In this document: positions 8,752-17,729 of the stretch, piece after piece
Numbering within the stretch: position 1 is the stretch's first letter
Layout of the letters: every line of letters starts with the position of its first letter
From: Winogradskyella aurantia
GTDB taxonomy: Bacteria > Bacteroidota > Bacteroidia > Flavobacteriales > Flavobacteriaceae
Assembly (NCBI RefSeq): GCF_002266855.1
Contig: NZ_NGJN01000002.1
Coordinates: 434,001-498,000 of the forward strand
DNA length: 64,000 nucleotides
Reading direction: 5' to 3'
The notes under the pieces: model-generated
Database searches by the model: none
What the model was told of the DNA's origin: nothing
The model's input: the letters and a program-made list of their open reading frames with translations, nothing else
Program-made: the position numbers and the translations under genes

Positions 8752-10617
8752 CTAATCCTTGTGTTGTTCGTTCAAGGAATCTTTTTTAATGATTTTTTTC
8801 TCGTCGATTACTTTTATTTTCCCAGGCTTTAAAGCCATGTTATTTGGGATTTTAGTGTTATTTGATTTTTTTGGTTTTGGCAAATTACGTGCAGCCTTGT
8901 TTGGCTTATTGGGCGTGCCTTTACCTGCCTCTTCAATGCGCTTACTTATACTGTCACCGATAAATTCTTTTGGTGGAACATAATCCTTTAAACCACTTAT
9001 TTTTGTTAGTTCTAGTGGCGGGTCACCTATAAACAAATCTTCCACGGAATTTGGTCTTTCTGGTCCACGCCAATCAAATCCTCTAAGGTGTTTACCTGTT
9101 TCAGGAAACATGGATTCGGGATATAAATCACCGTCAATTTGATTAATTAATCGAATTTCTTGGATAGCTTGGTCCTCAATTTGAATATTTATGCTTCCAG
9201 ATTTTGACTTATTAATGCCTACCAGCTGATTTTCTGCATTTCTTGAATAATAAATCACCTCCGCATTTTTTATTATATCAACGTTATAAAGTTCGTTATC
9301 CTTAAATAAGCCTATAAGTCGTTGCCCTTTTATCTGGTTATAAGCATCAGTACTAAGCGAATCTTCACTCACTAGAAAAGCATTATTGAATACTTTTAGA
9401 GAATCCAATTTTTCAGTTTTAACATTGGAAATAAGATGAATCGTATCTCCAGTCATTTGGTTACCCATATTCCAAAGCACAGGCTTACGTGCTGTAGCAA
9501 AGGCATCCGTTGGACCGAAACGACCTAGGTTTATCATTTGCGTAAGTCCTGTCTTATGGTTTACATGAATAGAATCTGATTTCCCAGCCAAGTCACTTTT
9601 ATAAAGCCTTACGTTATAATAGGCTCTGGTAATACGATTATCTTCTCTACCTGTAAGCATTAAGGTGTCTGCGTGGATATAAACAGAGTCTTTTTCCTGC
9701 ACTGTAATAGCCAAAGCCCTTTTGGTTATAAAAACCGAATCTTTTTCACGCCAGACCTCAGCATAATGTCCTTTTACAACACTATTATTTATAGTGTCGG
9801 TAACCGTAATATTATTAGTTGCAGAAGCAAAATTCCTGGCACGGTCAAAATACAAACTATCACCTTCTATTGTTCTATTATCATAGTCTATGCGAGCGTT
9901 CCTTTGAAAGTGCCCAGTATCATTATTAGTATCATAAAATCCACGTTCCGTGTAAACTTTACTGGTTTCGCCAATGATAGTAGACGGTCCAAATAAATAA
10001 GCGTGTCCATTATCGGTAAAAAAATCTAATCGATTGGTGTTTAATGTGTATTGTGGGTTAACCAATACGACATCCTTAATAAATTGATATTTCCTAGAAT
10101 TCATGTAATAACGCCCTTCCTGACTGGTAATAGTGCCGGATGAGTCTCTTACCACTTTGCCGCGACTTTCATAAAAGGCTTGTTGCCTAACTCTATCAAA
10201 GTACAAGGTATCTGTAGTTAATACAGATTGAGGTTCTGTTAGCACTACATTACCACTTGCAAAAGCTAACTGCGTTTTTCCGCTATACTCCACATATTTG
10301 GCAACCATGTTAATAGAATCACCTTGTTTTACAATGACATTACTAAATGCCTCTATAAAATCTTGGTCTTCATAATAAATGGCCTTGTCGCACCACATAT
10401 CAACACCCTTATGTATAAAATGAACCTGTTGGGACTTATCTCTTAAAAAAACCTTCGCCCCATCTTCAATATTTGGGTCTGTATAACCGGTTCCCGCATA
10501 TTTAATAGTGATTACCTCACTTTTTTGGCTAAAACCAAAAAGTGATAACGAAATTATAAGAAGCGTGAGGCAATACTTTAAACGATTCAACGCGGTAAGT
10601 TTTTTATAAAATAACAT
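8752..10617 (-). CDS. OstA-like LPS transport protein
   Basis: A 621-residue exported protein. An N-terminal signal peptide ends near FGFSQ. A repetitive beta-rich OstA/LptA-type domain follows, with many VxxxD(S/T)LYFDR-like repeats (DTLYFDRVRQQAFYES, DSLYFDRARNFASA). The C-terminus after about residue 560 is Lys/Pro/Asn-rich and probably disordered. OstA/LptA folds bridge the periplasm and carry LPS to the outer membrane; this long form is typical of Bacteroidota. Its place beside the aminotransferase and purA is conserved as far as I recall, but the exact role of this version is inferred from the fold. Confidence 0.85.
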   Translation of the reverse strand: MLFYKKLTALNRLKYCLTLLIISLSLFGFSQKSEVITIKYAGTGYTDPNIEDGAKVFLRDKSQQVHFIHKGVDMWCDKAIYYEDQDFIEAFSNVIVKQGDSINMVAKYVEYSGKTQLAFASGNVVLTEPQSVLTTDTLYFDRVRQQAFYESRGKVVRDSSGTITSQEGRYYMNSRKYQFIKDVVLVNPQYTLNTNRLDFFTDNGHAYLFGPSTIIGETSKVYTERGFYDTNNDTGHFQRNARIDYDNRTIEGDSLYFDRARNFASATNNITVTDTINNSVVKGHYAEVWREKDSVFITKRALAITVQEKDSVYIHADTLMLTGREDNRITRAYYNVRLYKSDLAGKSDSIHVNHKTGLTQMINLGRFGPTDAFATARKPVLWNMGNQMTGDTIHLISNVKTEKLDSLKVFNNAFLVSEDSLSTDAYNQIKGQRLIGLFKDNELYNVDIIKNAEVIYYSRNAENQLVGINKSKSGSINIQIEDQAIQEIRLINQIDGDLYPESMFPETGKHLRGFDWRGPERPNSVEDLFIGDPPLELTKISGLKDYVPPKEFIGDSISKRIEEAGKGTPNKPNKAARNLPKPKKSNNTKIPNNMALKPGKIKVIDEKKIIKKDSLNEQHKD

Positions 10618-10672
10618 TTAAAGCCCTGCTTTAGTATCAGTTAACAATATTTTTAACAGATGCCTTAGAGGT

Positions 10673-11953
10673 TTATACTGTTTTCCTCACAATAGTCTGC
10701 TTTCTATCAGGACCAACTGATACAATGGTTATGGGAATATCAAGCTCTTTTTCAAGGTATTCAATATAATCATTGAGTTCTAAAGGCAATTGTGTAGTTT
10801 CTGTCATGCCTGTTAAATCTGCTTTCCAACCTTTTAATTCGGTGTAAATAGGAGTAATATTATCTTCCTCGATATTATAGGGCAGATGTGTTATAGTTTC
10901 ACCTTTGTATTTATAAGCAGTGCATACTTTTAAGGTTTTAAAACCGGAAAGCACGTCACCTTTCATCATTATCAATTGGGTTACACCATTTACTTGACAG
11001 GCATAACGAAGAGCGACTAAATCTAACCATCCGCAACGTCTTGGACGACCCGTGGTTGCGCCAAACTCATTACCAACACGTCCCATGGTTTCTCCATCTT
11101 CATCAAATAATTCTGTTGGAAATGGACCTGAACCCACCCGGGTTGTATAGGCTTTAAATATTCCGAAAACTTCTCCGATTGCACTGGGAGCAATACCAAG
11201 CCCTGTACAAGCACCTGCAGCGGTTGTATTTGAAGAGGTTACGTAGGGATAGGTACCAAAATCAATATCTAGCAATGATCCTTGAGCTCCCTCAGCCAAA
11301 ATTGACTTTCCTGAGGCTTGAGCCTGGTGCATATATTCTTCTGAATCTATGAATTTAAGTGATTTTAAGGTTTCGATCGCATTAAAGAAATCAGTTTCTA
11401 ATTCTTTTAAATCATACTGTATATCCACATTGTAAAAGTCAATCATAGCCTCATGCTTGTCTGCAAGAGCTCTGTATTTATCTTTCCAATTAGCCAGCTC
11501 AATATCACCAACGCGTATGCCGTTTCTTCCTGTTTTATCCATATAGGTAGGACCAATCCCCTTTAAGGTAGAGCCTATTTTAGCCTTTCCCTTTGCAGCT
11601 TCACTAGCCGCATCGAGCAAGCGGTGTGTTGGTAATATTATATGGGCCTTACGTGATATCAATAGGGACGCCTTATAATCCACATTTTGCTCATCTAACT
11701 TATCTAATTCCTTTTTAAAGATGACAGGGTCTATAACGACACCATTACCGACAAGATTTACTGTGTTTTTATGGAAAATTCCAGAGGGGATTGTATGCAG
11801 TACATGCTTTCTGCCATTAAATACCAGTGTATGCCCAGCATTAGGTCCACCTTGAAACCTTGCAACAATATCATATTTTGAAGTGAAAACATCTACAATT
11901 TTTCCCTTGCCTTCATCACCCCATTGAAGTCCTAGTAGTAAATCTACTGCCAT
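10673..11953 (-). CDS. purA: Adenylosuccinate synthetase PurA
   Basis: GTP-dependent ligation of IMP and aspartate to adenylosuccinate, the first committed step to AMP (cytosol). The 426-residue length is typical. GLQWGDEGKGKIVD near the N-terminus is the P-loop with the catalytic Asp, GPNAGHT carries the catalytic His, and the GIGPTYMDK and TTTGRPRRCGW stretches are family hallmarks. It lies 13 bases after the Fur-family gene, so the two probably share a transcript. Confidence 0.97.
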   Translation of the reverse strand: MAVDLLLGLQWGDEGKGKIVDVFTSKYDIVARFQGGPNAGHTLVFNGRKHVLHTIPSGIFHKNTVNLVGNGVVIDPVIFKKELDKLDEQNVDYKASLLISRKAHIILPTHRLLDAASEAAKGKAKIGSTLKGIGPTYMDKTGRNGIRVGDIELANWKDKYRALADKHEAMIDFYNVDIQYDLKELETDFFNAIETLKSLKFIDSEEYMHQAQASGKSILAEGAQGSLLDIDFGTYPYVTSSNTTAAGACTGLGIAPSAIGEVFGIFKAYTTRVGSGPFPTELFDEDGETMGRVGNEFGATTGRPRRCGWLDLVALRYACQVNGVTQLIMMKGDVLSGFKTLKVCTAYKYKGETITHLPYNIEEDNITPIYTELKGWKADLTGMTETTQLPLELNDYIEYLEKELDIPITIVSVGPDRKQTIVRKTV

Positions 11954-11966
11954 TTTATATAATTAG

Positions 11967-12419
11967 TTAGTCGTTCTTGTTACGTTTACCGTATAAGTAT
12001 AGTGAATGATTGGTTATCTGAATATCAAAAACCTCCTCTATCGTTTTTTTAATAGATTGAATACGTGGATCACAAAATTCAATGACCTCTCCAGTATCTG
12101 TAAGAATTACATGATCGTGCTGCTTATCGAAATAGGATTTTTCGTAATGTGCCTGACTTTGACCAAATTGATGTTTACGCACTAAAGCACATTCCAACAA
12201 AAGTTCTATCGTATTGTAAAGTGTTGCACGGCTCACACGATAGTTTTTATTTTTCATTTTGATGTACAGTGATTCGATATCAAAATGTTCTTCACTATCA
12301 TAAATTTCCTGAAGTATAGCGTAGCGCTCAGGCGTTTTCCTATGGCCTTTTTCCTCTAGAAACTGGGTAAAAACACGTTTTACTATTTCTTGATTACTTT
12401 CTTCTGTGATTGCCTTCAT
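11967..12419 (-). CDS. Fur-family transcriptional repressor
   Basis: A 150-residue regulator. The winged-helix part contains [14 protein letters not shown] and [14 protein letters not shown]; the dimerisation part contains [22 protein letters not shown]. The usual CxxC pair after HDH in Escherichia coli Fur is replaced by L-TDT, so the structural zinc site of that type is absent; related Flavobacteriaceae proteins I recall also lack it. Whether it senses iron, zinc or peroxide cannot be decided. A promoter-like motif with a very short leader lies directly upstream, and purA follows 13 bases downstream. Confidence 0.88.
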   Translation of the reverse strand: MKAITEESNQEIVKRVFTQFLEEKGHRKTPERYAILQEIYDSEEHFDIESLYIKMKNKNYRVSRATLYNTIELLLECALVRKHQFGQSQAHYEKSYFDKQHDHVILTDTGEVIEFCDPRIQSIKKTIEEVFDIQITNHSLYLYGKRNKND

Positions 12420-12429
12420 AATTGTGGTG

Positions 12430-12437
12430 CAAATTTA
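12430..12437 (-). promoter_or_regulatory. Bacteroidota -7 element of the Fur-family gene
   Basis: On the minus strand TAAATTTGCACCACA reads into the gene start at 12419. TAAATTTG matches TAnnTTTG, and the following GCACCACA is also found after the ndk -7 element. No good -33 match was seen. Transcription would begin only a few bases before the ATG. Confidence 0.55.
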
Positions 12438-12445
12438 CACAAATT

Positions 12446-14653
12446 TTAAACTCTCTTAACCTTATCAATACCATTAATTTTTTTGAGTTTATCCATTAAT
12501 TTTTTAAGCATGCTCTGGTTTTTTACTTGGACTGTAATTTTCCCTGAAAACACCCCGTCGTCACTTGAAAAACTTATACTTTTCATATTTACATGCATGT
12601 TTTGTGAAATGAGATTTGTTATGTCATTCACCAATCCCAGATTGTCAATCCCTGATAAGGTGATTTGAGAAGTGTAAACCTGCTGGGACGAATCTATCCA
12701 CTTTGCAGGTATGATTCTGTAGGCGTAATTAGATTGCAGACTCACGGCATTTGGACAGTTTTTTTTGTGGACTTTAATACCATCGTTAATAGTTAAAAAA
12801 CCGAAAACCTTATCACCTGGAATAGGGTTACAACAGTTGGAAAGGGTATAACTTAGCTTTTCTTCTTCCTTGCCGAAAACCAACATATCATACTTGGAAG
12901 TAATTTCATCCCGGTCAATATCCTTTGGTGTTTCTGGCTTTCGTATTTTGTTTTTAATATAGCTAACAAAGGCATTACTTCGCGACGACGCAAAAGCTTT
13001 TAACTTGGCATTATCTATAGTGCCTATCCCAACCCGATAAAATAAATCAAGAGAGGTGCTTAATTTAAAGTAACTCACTAATTCATTTACAGAATTTTCA
13101 TTCAGCGCTATTTTTAACTGTTTGAGCTTTCTTCTCAATATTTCCTTACCTTCCTCAGCAATGATTTTGGTATCTTCTTTTAGGGCGGTCTTAATTTTGC
13201 TCCTAGCTCTAGCCGTTGTGGCATAGTCTAGCCAGTTAGCGTTGGGTTTGGCATTTTCGGAAGTTAATATCTCAATGCGATCACCACTTTGAAGCTCATG
13301 GCTTAAGGGCACCAATTTACCATTTACCTTGGCTCCTCGAGTCTTCATCCCCACCTCGGTATGAATACTAAAGGCAAAGTCTAAGGGAGTCGCTCCTTTG
13401 GGTAGGGACTTGAGATCCCCTTTCGGTGAAAAAACGAATATCTCCTTAGAATAAAGATTAAGTTTAAACTGCTCTACAAAATCAACAGCGTCTGCTTCGT
13501 TGTTTTCCAAAGCTTCCTGTAAACGATTAATCCAAAGGTCTAGACTATCGTCTTCGTCCTTTTCATTTTTGTATTTATAATGAGCAGCGTAGCCTTTTTC
13601 GGCTATTTCGTTCATTCGTTCACTCCTTATCTGTACTTCAACCCAACGACTTTTAGGACCCACCACAGTAATGTGTAATGCTTCATACCCGGTTGATTTA
13701 GGCGATGAAATCCAATCTCGTAGACGGATGGGATTAGGTGTGAAATGGTCCGTGACGATGGAATATATTTTCCAAGCTAAAAACTTTTCGTTCTCAAAAT
13801 CAGACTTATAGATGATTCTTACTGCGAATTTATCGTAAACCTCATCAAAAGAAACGCCTTGTTTTACCATCTTTCTTCTAATACTGAAGATGGATTTAGG
13901 TCTGCCTTTTATTTCATAATTAAGCCCTTCCTTATTTAAAGACTCTTCAATAACCTTTGAGAAGGATTTTATATAGGCGTCTTGTTCCTCCTTACTCTCC
14001 TTCATTTTTTCGAGAATGTCATTATAGACTTCGGGCTCCGTGTATTTTAAGCCTAAATCCTCGAGTTCCGTTTTGATGTTATAGAGTCCGATTCTGTGCG
14101 CTAGAGGTGCATAGATATAAAGGGTTTCTGAAGCAATTTTCACTTGTTTATCGGCTCGCATGGATTCCATGGTTTGCATATTGTGCAAGCGATCCGCAAT
14201 TTTAATGATGATGACCCTGACATCTTCATTTAAGGTTAATAACATCTTGCGGAAGTTCTCAGCTTGAAGGGATACATCCATATCTTTTTTTAGCGAAGAA
14301 ATCTTCGTAAGACCATCAACTATTCTAGCTACGGTGTCTCCAAAAAGTTGCTCTATATCTGCAATTGTGTAATTTGGATTGTCTTCAACGACATCATGAA
14401 GCAGGGCAGAGGCGATAGAGGTGGCGTCCAAACCAATTTCTTGAGCAACTATTTTCGCAACCGCAATTGGATGGAAGATATAGGCCTCTCCAGACTTTCG
14501 TCTTTGGTCTTTGTGAGCATCAAGAGCCACCTCGAACGCATGACGAATCAATTTCTTATCGTCCTTGGTTAAGGTTTGGTAGCTTACCTTTAAAAGTTCC
14601 TTGTAAGCTTTTGCAATGGCGGCATTTTCTTTTTCTATCTCTACCTGAGTCAT
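12446..14653 (-). CDS. spoT: Bifunctional (p)ppGpp synthetase/hydrolase (RelA/SpoT)
   Basis: Long RSH enzyme of 735 residues that makes and degrades the alarmone (p)ppGpp in the stringent response. In order: an HD hydrolase domain (about 45-195) with LLHDVVEDN and KIADRLHNMQT, so hydrolysis is likely intact; a synthetase domain (about 250-360) with SPKSTGYEALH and EVQIRSERM; a TGS domain (about 400-465) with FVFSPKGDLKSLPKGATPLD; and a C-terminal ACT domain (about 660-735). Both catalytic halves look complete, as expected for the single long RSH of Bacteroidota. Confidence 0.95.
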   Translation of the reverse strand: MTQVEIEKENAAIAKAYKELLKVSYQTLTKDDKKLIRHAFEVALDAHKDQRRKSGEAYIFHPIAVAKIVAQEIGLDATSIASALLHDVVEDNPNYTIADIEQLFGDTVARIVDGLTKISSLKKDMDVSLQAENFRKMLLTLNEDVRVIIIKIADRLHNMQTMESMRADKQVKIASETLYIYAPLAHRIGLYNIKTELEDLGLKYTEPEVYNDILEKMKESKEEQDAYIKSFSKVIEESLNKEGLNYEIKGRPKSIFSIRRKMVKQGVSFDEVYDKFAVRIIYKSDFENEKFLAWKIYSIVTDHFTPNPIRLRDWISSPKSTGYEALHITVVGPKSRWVEVQIRSERMNEIAEKGYAAHYKYKNEKDEDDSLDLWINRLQEALENNEADAVDFVEQFKLNLYSKEIFVFSPKGDLKSLPKGATPLDFAFSIHTEVGMKTRGAKVNGKLVPLSHELQSGDRIEILTSENAKPNANWLDYATTARARSKIKTALKEDTKIIAEEGKEILRRKLKQLKIALNENSVNELVSYFKLSTSLDLFYRVGIGTIDNAKLKAFASSRSNAFVSYIKNKIRKPETPKDIDRDEITSKYDMLVFGKEEEKLSYTLSNCCNPIPGDKVFGFLTINDGIKVHKKNCPNAVSLQSNYAYRIIPAKWIDSSQQVYTSQITLSGIDNLGLVNDITNLISQNMHVNMKSISFSSDDGVFSGKITVQVKNQSMLKKLMDKLKKINGIDKVKRV

Positions 14654-14725
14654 ATATCTAAGGTAGTAAAACTAAAGTAAATGGGCAATGCGTTTAACCA
14701 CAATAATTACTATAAAAGTTAATAG

Positions 14726-15958
14726 TTAAGCTCTTAAGTTTTTTACTCGCTGTACTAATGTTGGATGCGAATAATGCACAAAAACATAAGCTTTATGAGG
14801 TGTTAAATTACTCAAACTATTTTTAGAAAGTTTTTTTAAGGATGTAATTAAGGGTTCAGCCTTGTATGTTTTTTTAGCGTAATCGTCTGCTTGGTATTCA
14901 AAAACACGAGAGACATAATTCATTATTAAACCTGTTACTTCAGATATAGGTGAGTAAAGTAAACCAAAAGCAATGAGCCCAACATGAAAACTTGGAATCT
15001 CTACACCAAGCGCATTGGAAAGCAATGGATTGGAAATAAATATGGACAAAATATACAAGGTCAATCCAGTGAGTAAAACGGAGGTCACAAGATTAAAAAT
15101 GATGTGTTTCTTTTTATAATGCCCAATTTCATGCGCTAAGACCGCAACGATTTCTTCTTCGTCTAAATCATTAACCAATGTATCGTATAGTGTCACACGT
15201 TTTTCACGGCCAAAACCAGAGAAGTAGGCATTGGCCTTGGTACTCCGTTTAGAGCCGTCTATTATGAAAATTTTATCTAAATTGAAGCCAACAGATTTTG
15301 CATAAGCCGCTATTTTATCTCGCAAATCGCCTTCTTCAAGAGGGGTCTGTTTATTAAACAAAGGAACAATCAGCCTAGCGTAAAACATATTCATAAACAC
15401 TGTGAAAATGGTTACAATTCCCCACGCATATAACCAAAATTGATTTTCAGTAAGCTGATAAAACCAAATTATAAGTGCCATAAGGCCACCACCAATAAGA
15501 ACCATCATGAAAAGTCCCTTGATTTTGTCTAATACGAATGTCTTTTTAGAGGTCTTGTTAAAACCAAATTGTTCTTCAATCACAAAGGTCTTGTAATATG
15601 AAAATGGTGTTGATAGAATATCGCTGGCTAACATAATTATACCAAAAAAAATCAAACCAATTACAATAGGGCTGTTAGAATAATTACGTGCAATATTATC
15701 TACATACTCAAATCCATCCAAAAAAAGAAACCCTAAAGTGAGAACTAAGGAAAATAGGGAGGACCATATGCCAAACTTGTAATTTACTAATTTATAGGCC
15801 TGAGACTTTTCATATTCTTCTGGATCAAACACGTCGTTAAGGGCATTTGGTATAGGGTCCTTATAATGCTTTGCGTTTAAAGCATCAAGTATGCTATCTA
15901 TTATAAAGGTAAGAAGAATTATTCCGATTATGATGAAAAACAAGACAGATGCCGACAT
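14726..15958 (-). CDS. M48 (Ste24/CAAX prenyl protease-type) metallopeptidase
   Basis: A 410-residue integral membrane zinc protease. The zinc-binding motif HEIGHYKKKH (AHEIGH) lies at about residue 270, between membrane helices, and a downstream Glu in RVFEYQADDYA supplies the third ligand. Ste24-type enzymes cleave membrane-associated substrates and help quality control of membrane proteins; the bacterial substrates are not known. The C-terminal HPTLVQRVKNL is a family signature. A -7-like TATTTTTG lies at 15995-16002 upstream on the minus strand. Confidence 0.92.
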   Translation of the reverse strand: MSASVLFFIIIGIILLTFIIDSILDALNAKHYKDPIPNALNDVFDPEEYEKSQAYKLVNYKFGIWSSLFSLVLTLGFLFLDGFEYVDNIARNYSNSPIVIGLIFFGIIMLASDILSTPFSYYKTFVIEEQFGFNKTSKKTFVLDKIKGLFMMVLIGGGLMALIIWFYQLTENQFWLYAWGIVTIFTVFMNMFYARLIVPLFNKQTPLEEGDLRDKIAAYAKSVGFNLDKIFIIDGSKRSTKANAYFSGFGREKRVTLYDTLVNDLDEEEIVAVLAHEIGHYKKKHIIFNLVTSVLLTGLTLYILSIFISNPLLSNALGVEIPSFHVGLIAFGLLYSPISEVTGLIMNYVSRVFEYQADDYAKKTYKAEPLITSLKKLSKNSLSNLTPHKAYVFVHYSHPTLVQRVKNLRA

Positions 15959-16035
15959 AAAAATTTTGATTTACCACATTTAAAAACGAAGTCTCAAAAA
16001 TACAACAATGATAAAAAAGTTTTAAAAGAATAGTT

Positions 16036-16833
16036 TTACTTAAAGTTGCGCTGCCGTTTAGCTTCAAAAATAAGAATTCCTGCAGCCACAGATACATTCA
16101 TGGAATCAATAAACCCTTGCATCGGTATACTAATGTTTTGTGTCGCTGCGTCGCGCCATTCTTTAGTTAAACCAGTTGCTTCGGCTCCAACCACAATAGC
16201 TGTTGGCAAGGTGAAATCTTGGATGTGATATGGTTGGGATTTTTGCAAAACTGCAGAAAAAATATTGAAACTGTATTTGTTTAAAAATGCAATGGATTCT
16301 GAAGTGGTGGCCATAGCTATCTGGGTTGTAAATACACAACCAACGCTAGAACGAATAATATTTGGATTGTACAAGTCGGATTTAGGATTGGCAATGATAA
16401 CGGCATCGACATTTGCAGCATCTGCAGTACGCAATAATGCTCCCACATTTCCAGGTTTTTCTGGAGCTTCAGCGACTAAGATTAAAGGGTTTTTAGAGTT
16501 TAATATTAGAGTTTCAAGACTATGACTTTTTGAATTTACCACTGCAATTACTCCTTCTGTAGTATCGCGATGGGCCAATTTTTGAAAGACGTCTTTTGAA
16601 ATTTCAATAATAGAAATACCATAGCTTCCCATGGCTTTAGCTTCACTTTCAGAGAATAAATCTGGAAAAAACAATAAGGTCTCTATTTGGTAGCCCCCTT
16701 TTATGGCAAGTGACACTTCACGCTTACCTTCAACTAAAAACTGGCCTGTTTTTTTTCTTACCCTAGATTTCTCCTTTAGAGAAACCAGTTGCTTGATTAG
16801 GGGATTATTGGAGCTTGTTATGGTCTTTGTCAT
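16036..16833 (-). CDS. SpoU/TrmH-family RNA 2'-O-methyltransferase
   Basis: SAM-dependent ribose methyltransferase of the SPOUT superfamily, about 265 residues. The N-terminal substrate-binding domain (SSNNPLIKQLVSLKEKSRVRKKTGQFLVEGKR) is followed by the knotted catalytic domain with PGNVGALLRTADAANVD, VVGAEATGLT and SMNVSVAAGILIFEA, the three SpoU motifs. The target RNA position cannot be assigned. I place the start at 16833 rather than 16842 because the -7 promoter element at 16840-16847 overlaps the longer start. Confidence 0.92.
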   Translation of the reverse strand: MTKTITSSNNPLIKQLVSLKEKSRVRKKTGQFLVEGKREVSLAIKGGYQIETLLFFPDLFSESEAKAMGSYGISIIEISKDVFQKLAHRDTTEGVIAVVNSKSHSLETLILNSKNPLILVAEAPEKPGNVGALLRTADAANVDAVIIANPKSDLYNPNIIRSSVGCVFTTQIAMATTSESIAFLNKYSFNIFSAVLQKSQPYHIQDFTLPTAIVVGAEATGLTKEWRDAATQNISIPMQGFIDSMNVSVAAGILIFEAKRQRNFK

Positions 16834-16839
16834 CGATAA

Positions 16840-16847
16840 CAAAAGTA
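16840..16847 (-). promoter_or_regulatory. Bacteroidota -7 element of the RNA methyltransferase gene
   Basis: TACTTTTG on the minus strand, a full match to TAnnTTTG and identical to the ndk element. It lies 6 bases before the ATG at 16833, implying a nearly leaderless transcript and excluding the upstream ATG at 16842. Confidence 0.5.
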
Positions 16848-16925
16848 ATGCAATTTTGTGTGAGTTGAAGCATTAGAATTGGTTACTCAAAAGGAAGAGT
16901 TCGTCTGAGCTAAACGCCGCTTTTT

Positions 16926-17603
16926 CTATTTAGTCTTATATATGGTGTAGTGTTCATTCCATGTAAAATTTTGAATAGAACTAAACTCCAATTTAGATTC
17001 CAACATCTCTCTTTCAGTGGGATTCATGTAGATTATTGTCATTTGACGTGGATATTTTTGCAAGGACTGCTTAATATTATCAATCACTTTTTCAAAAACA
17101 ATACCGTTAAAAGGATTATACATGAATATGACACTGTCCATTACGTCGAATTTGTGTTTAGTGGCATCTTTATTAATAATTTGTATACGTGCTGGATTAC
17201 CCGTTTTAGTTATGAAGGTTTCAATATTTGATTCAGCTATACTACTTAAATTAGAGGAGAGTTCAATTCCTTTAATGGTTTTAAACCCGTACTTCGCAGC
17301 TAAGATTATTATGCGTCCTTTGCCAGAGCCAATATCAATAAAAGTCTGGTCTTTAGGCAGTTGGAGTTTTCTGAGAACTTTTTTAACAACTAAGGCACAA
17401 TTGGGTTGATACTGTCCCGAATGTTTGGCTAAGTCATTTTCGGCTATTAAGTCCTTATGTGACACCCAAGTCTTCGTATCAATACCATACTTCCAGTCAA
17501 AATAATGCTCATAAATGTTAGAATACACAGCTTTGCTCGTTCGAACCAAACCATCTCGTTGTATTTTGCCTACCGTTCTTTTAAGGATAACAAAGGCTTT
17601 CAT
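16926..17603 (-). CDS. Class I SAM-dependent methyltransferase
   Basis: A 225-residue cytosolic methyltransferase. Motif I is FIDIGSGKGRIIILAA (about residues 90-105), the acidic residue after it lies in IKGIELSS, and a later VIFMYNPFNG sits where the catalytic/motif IV strand is expected. The N-terminal 70 residues have no recognisable domain. The substrate is unknown and the neighbours give no clue. The gene stands alone between its promoter region (17604-17690) and the methyltransferase downstream. Confidence 0.85.
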   Translation of the reverse strand: MKAFVILKRTVGKIQRDGLVRTSKAVYSNIYEHYFDWKYGIDTKTWVSHKDLIAENDLAKHSGQYQPNCALVVKKVLRKLQLPKDQTFIDIGSGKGRIIILAAKYGFKTIKGIELSSNLSSIAESNIETFITKTGNPARIQIINKDATKHKFDVMDSVIFMYNPFNGIVFEKVIDNIKQSLQKYPRQMTIIYMNPTEREMLESKLEFSSIQNFTWNEHYTIYKTK

Positions 17604-17696
17604 TTACGTTTCGTATTAATTCGGGTAATATACAATATTTAATATCACAGCATAATACTGGTTTAATTTGAAAGCTTTAGTGATTATACTTGATAA

Positions 17697-17726
17697 AAAA
17701 AAGCGAACTTTTCAGCTCGCTTTTTA
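17697..17726 (-). terminator. Terminator after the amidohydrolase pair
   Basis: AAAAAGCGA (17698-17706) pairs with TCGCTTTTT (17717-17725), directly after the stop at 17730 of the minus-strand amidohydrolase. On the minus strand it ends in a run of T residues. Confidence 0.8.
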
Positions 17727-17729
17727 ATT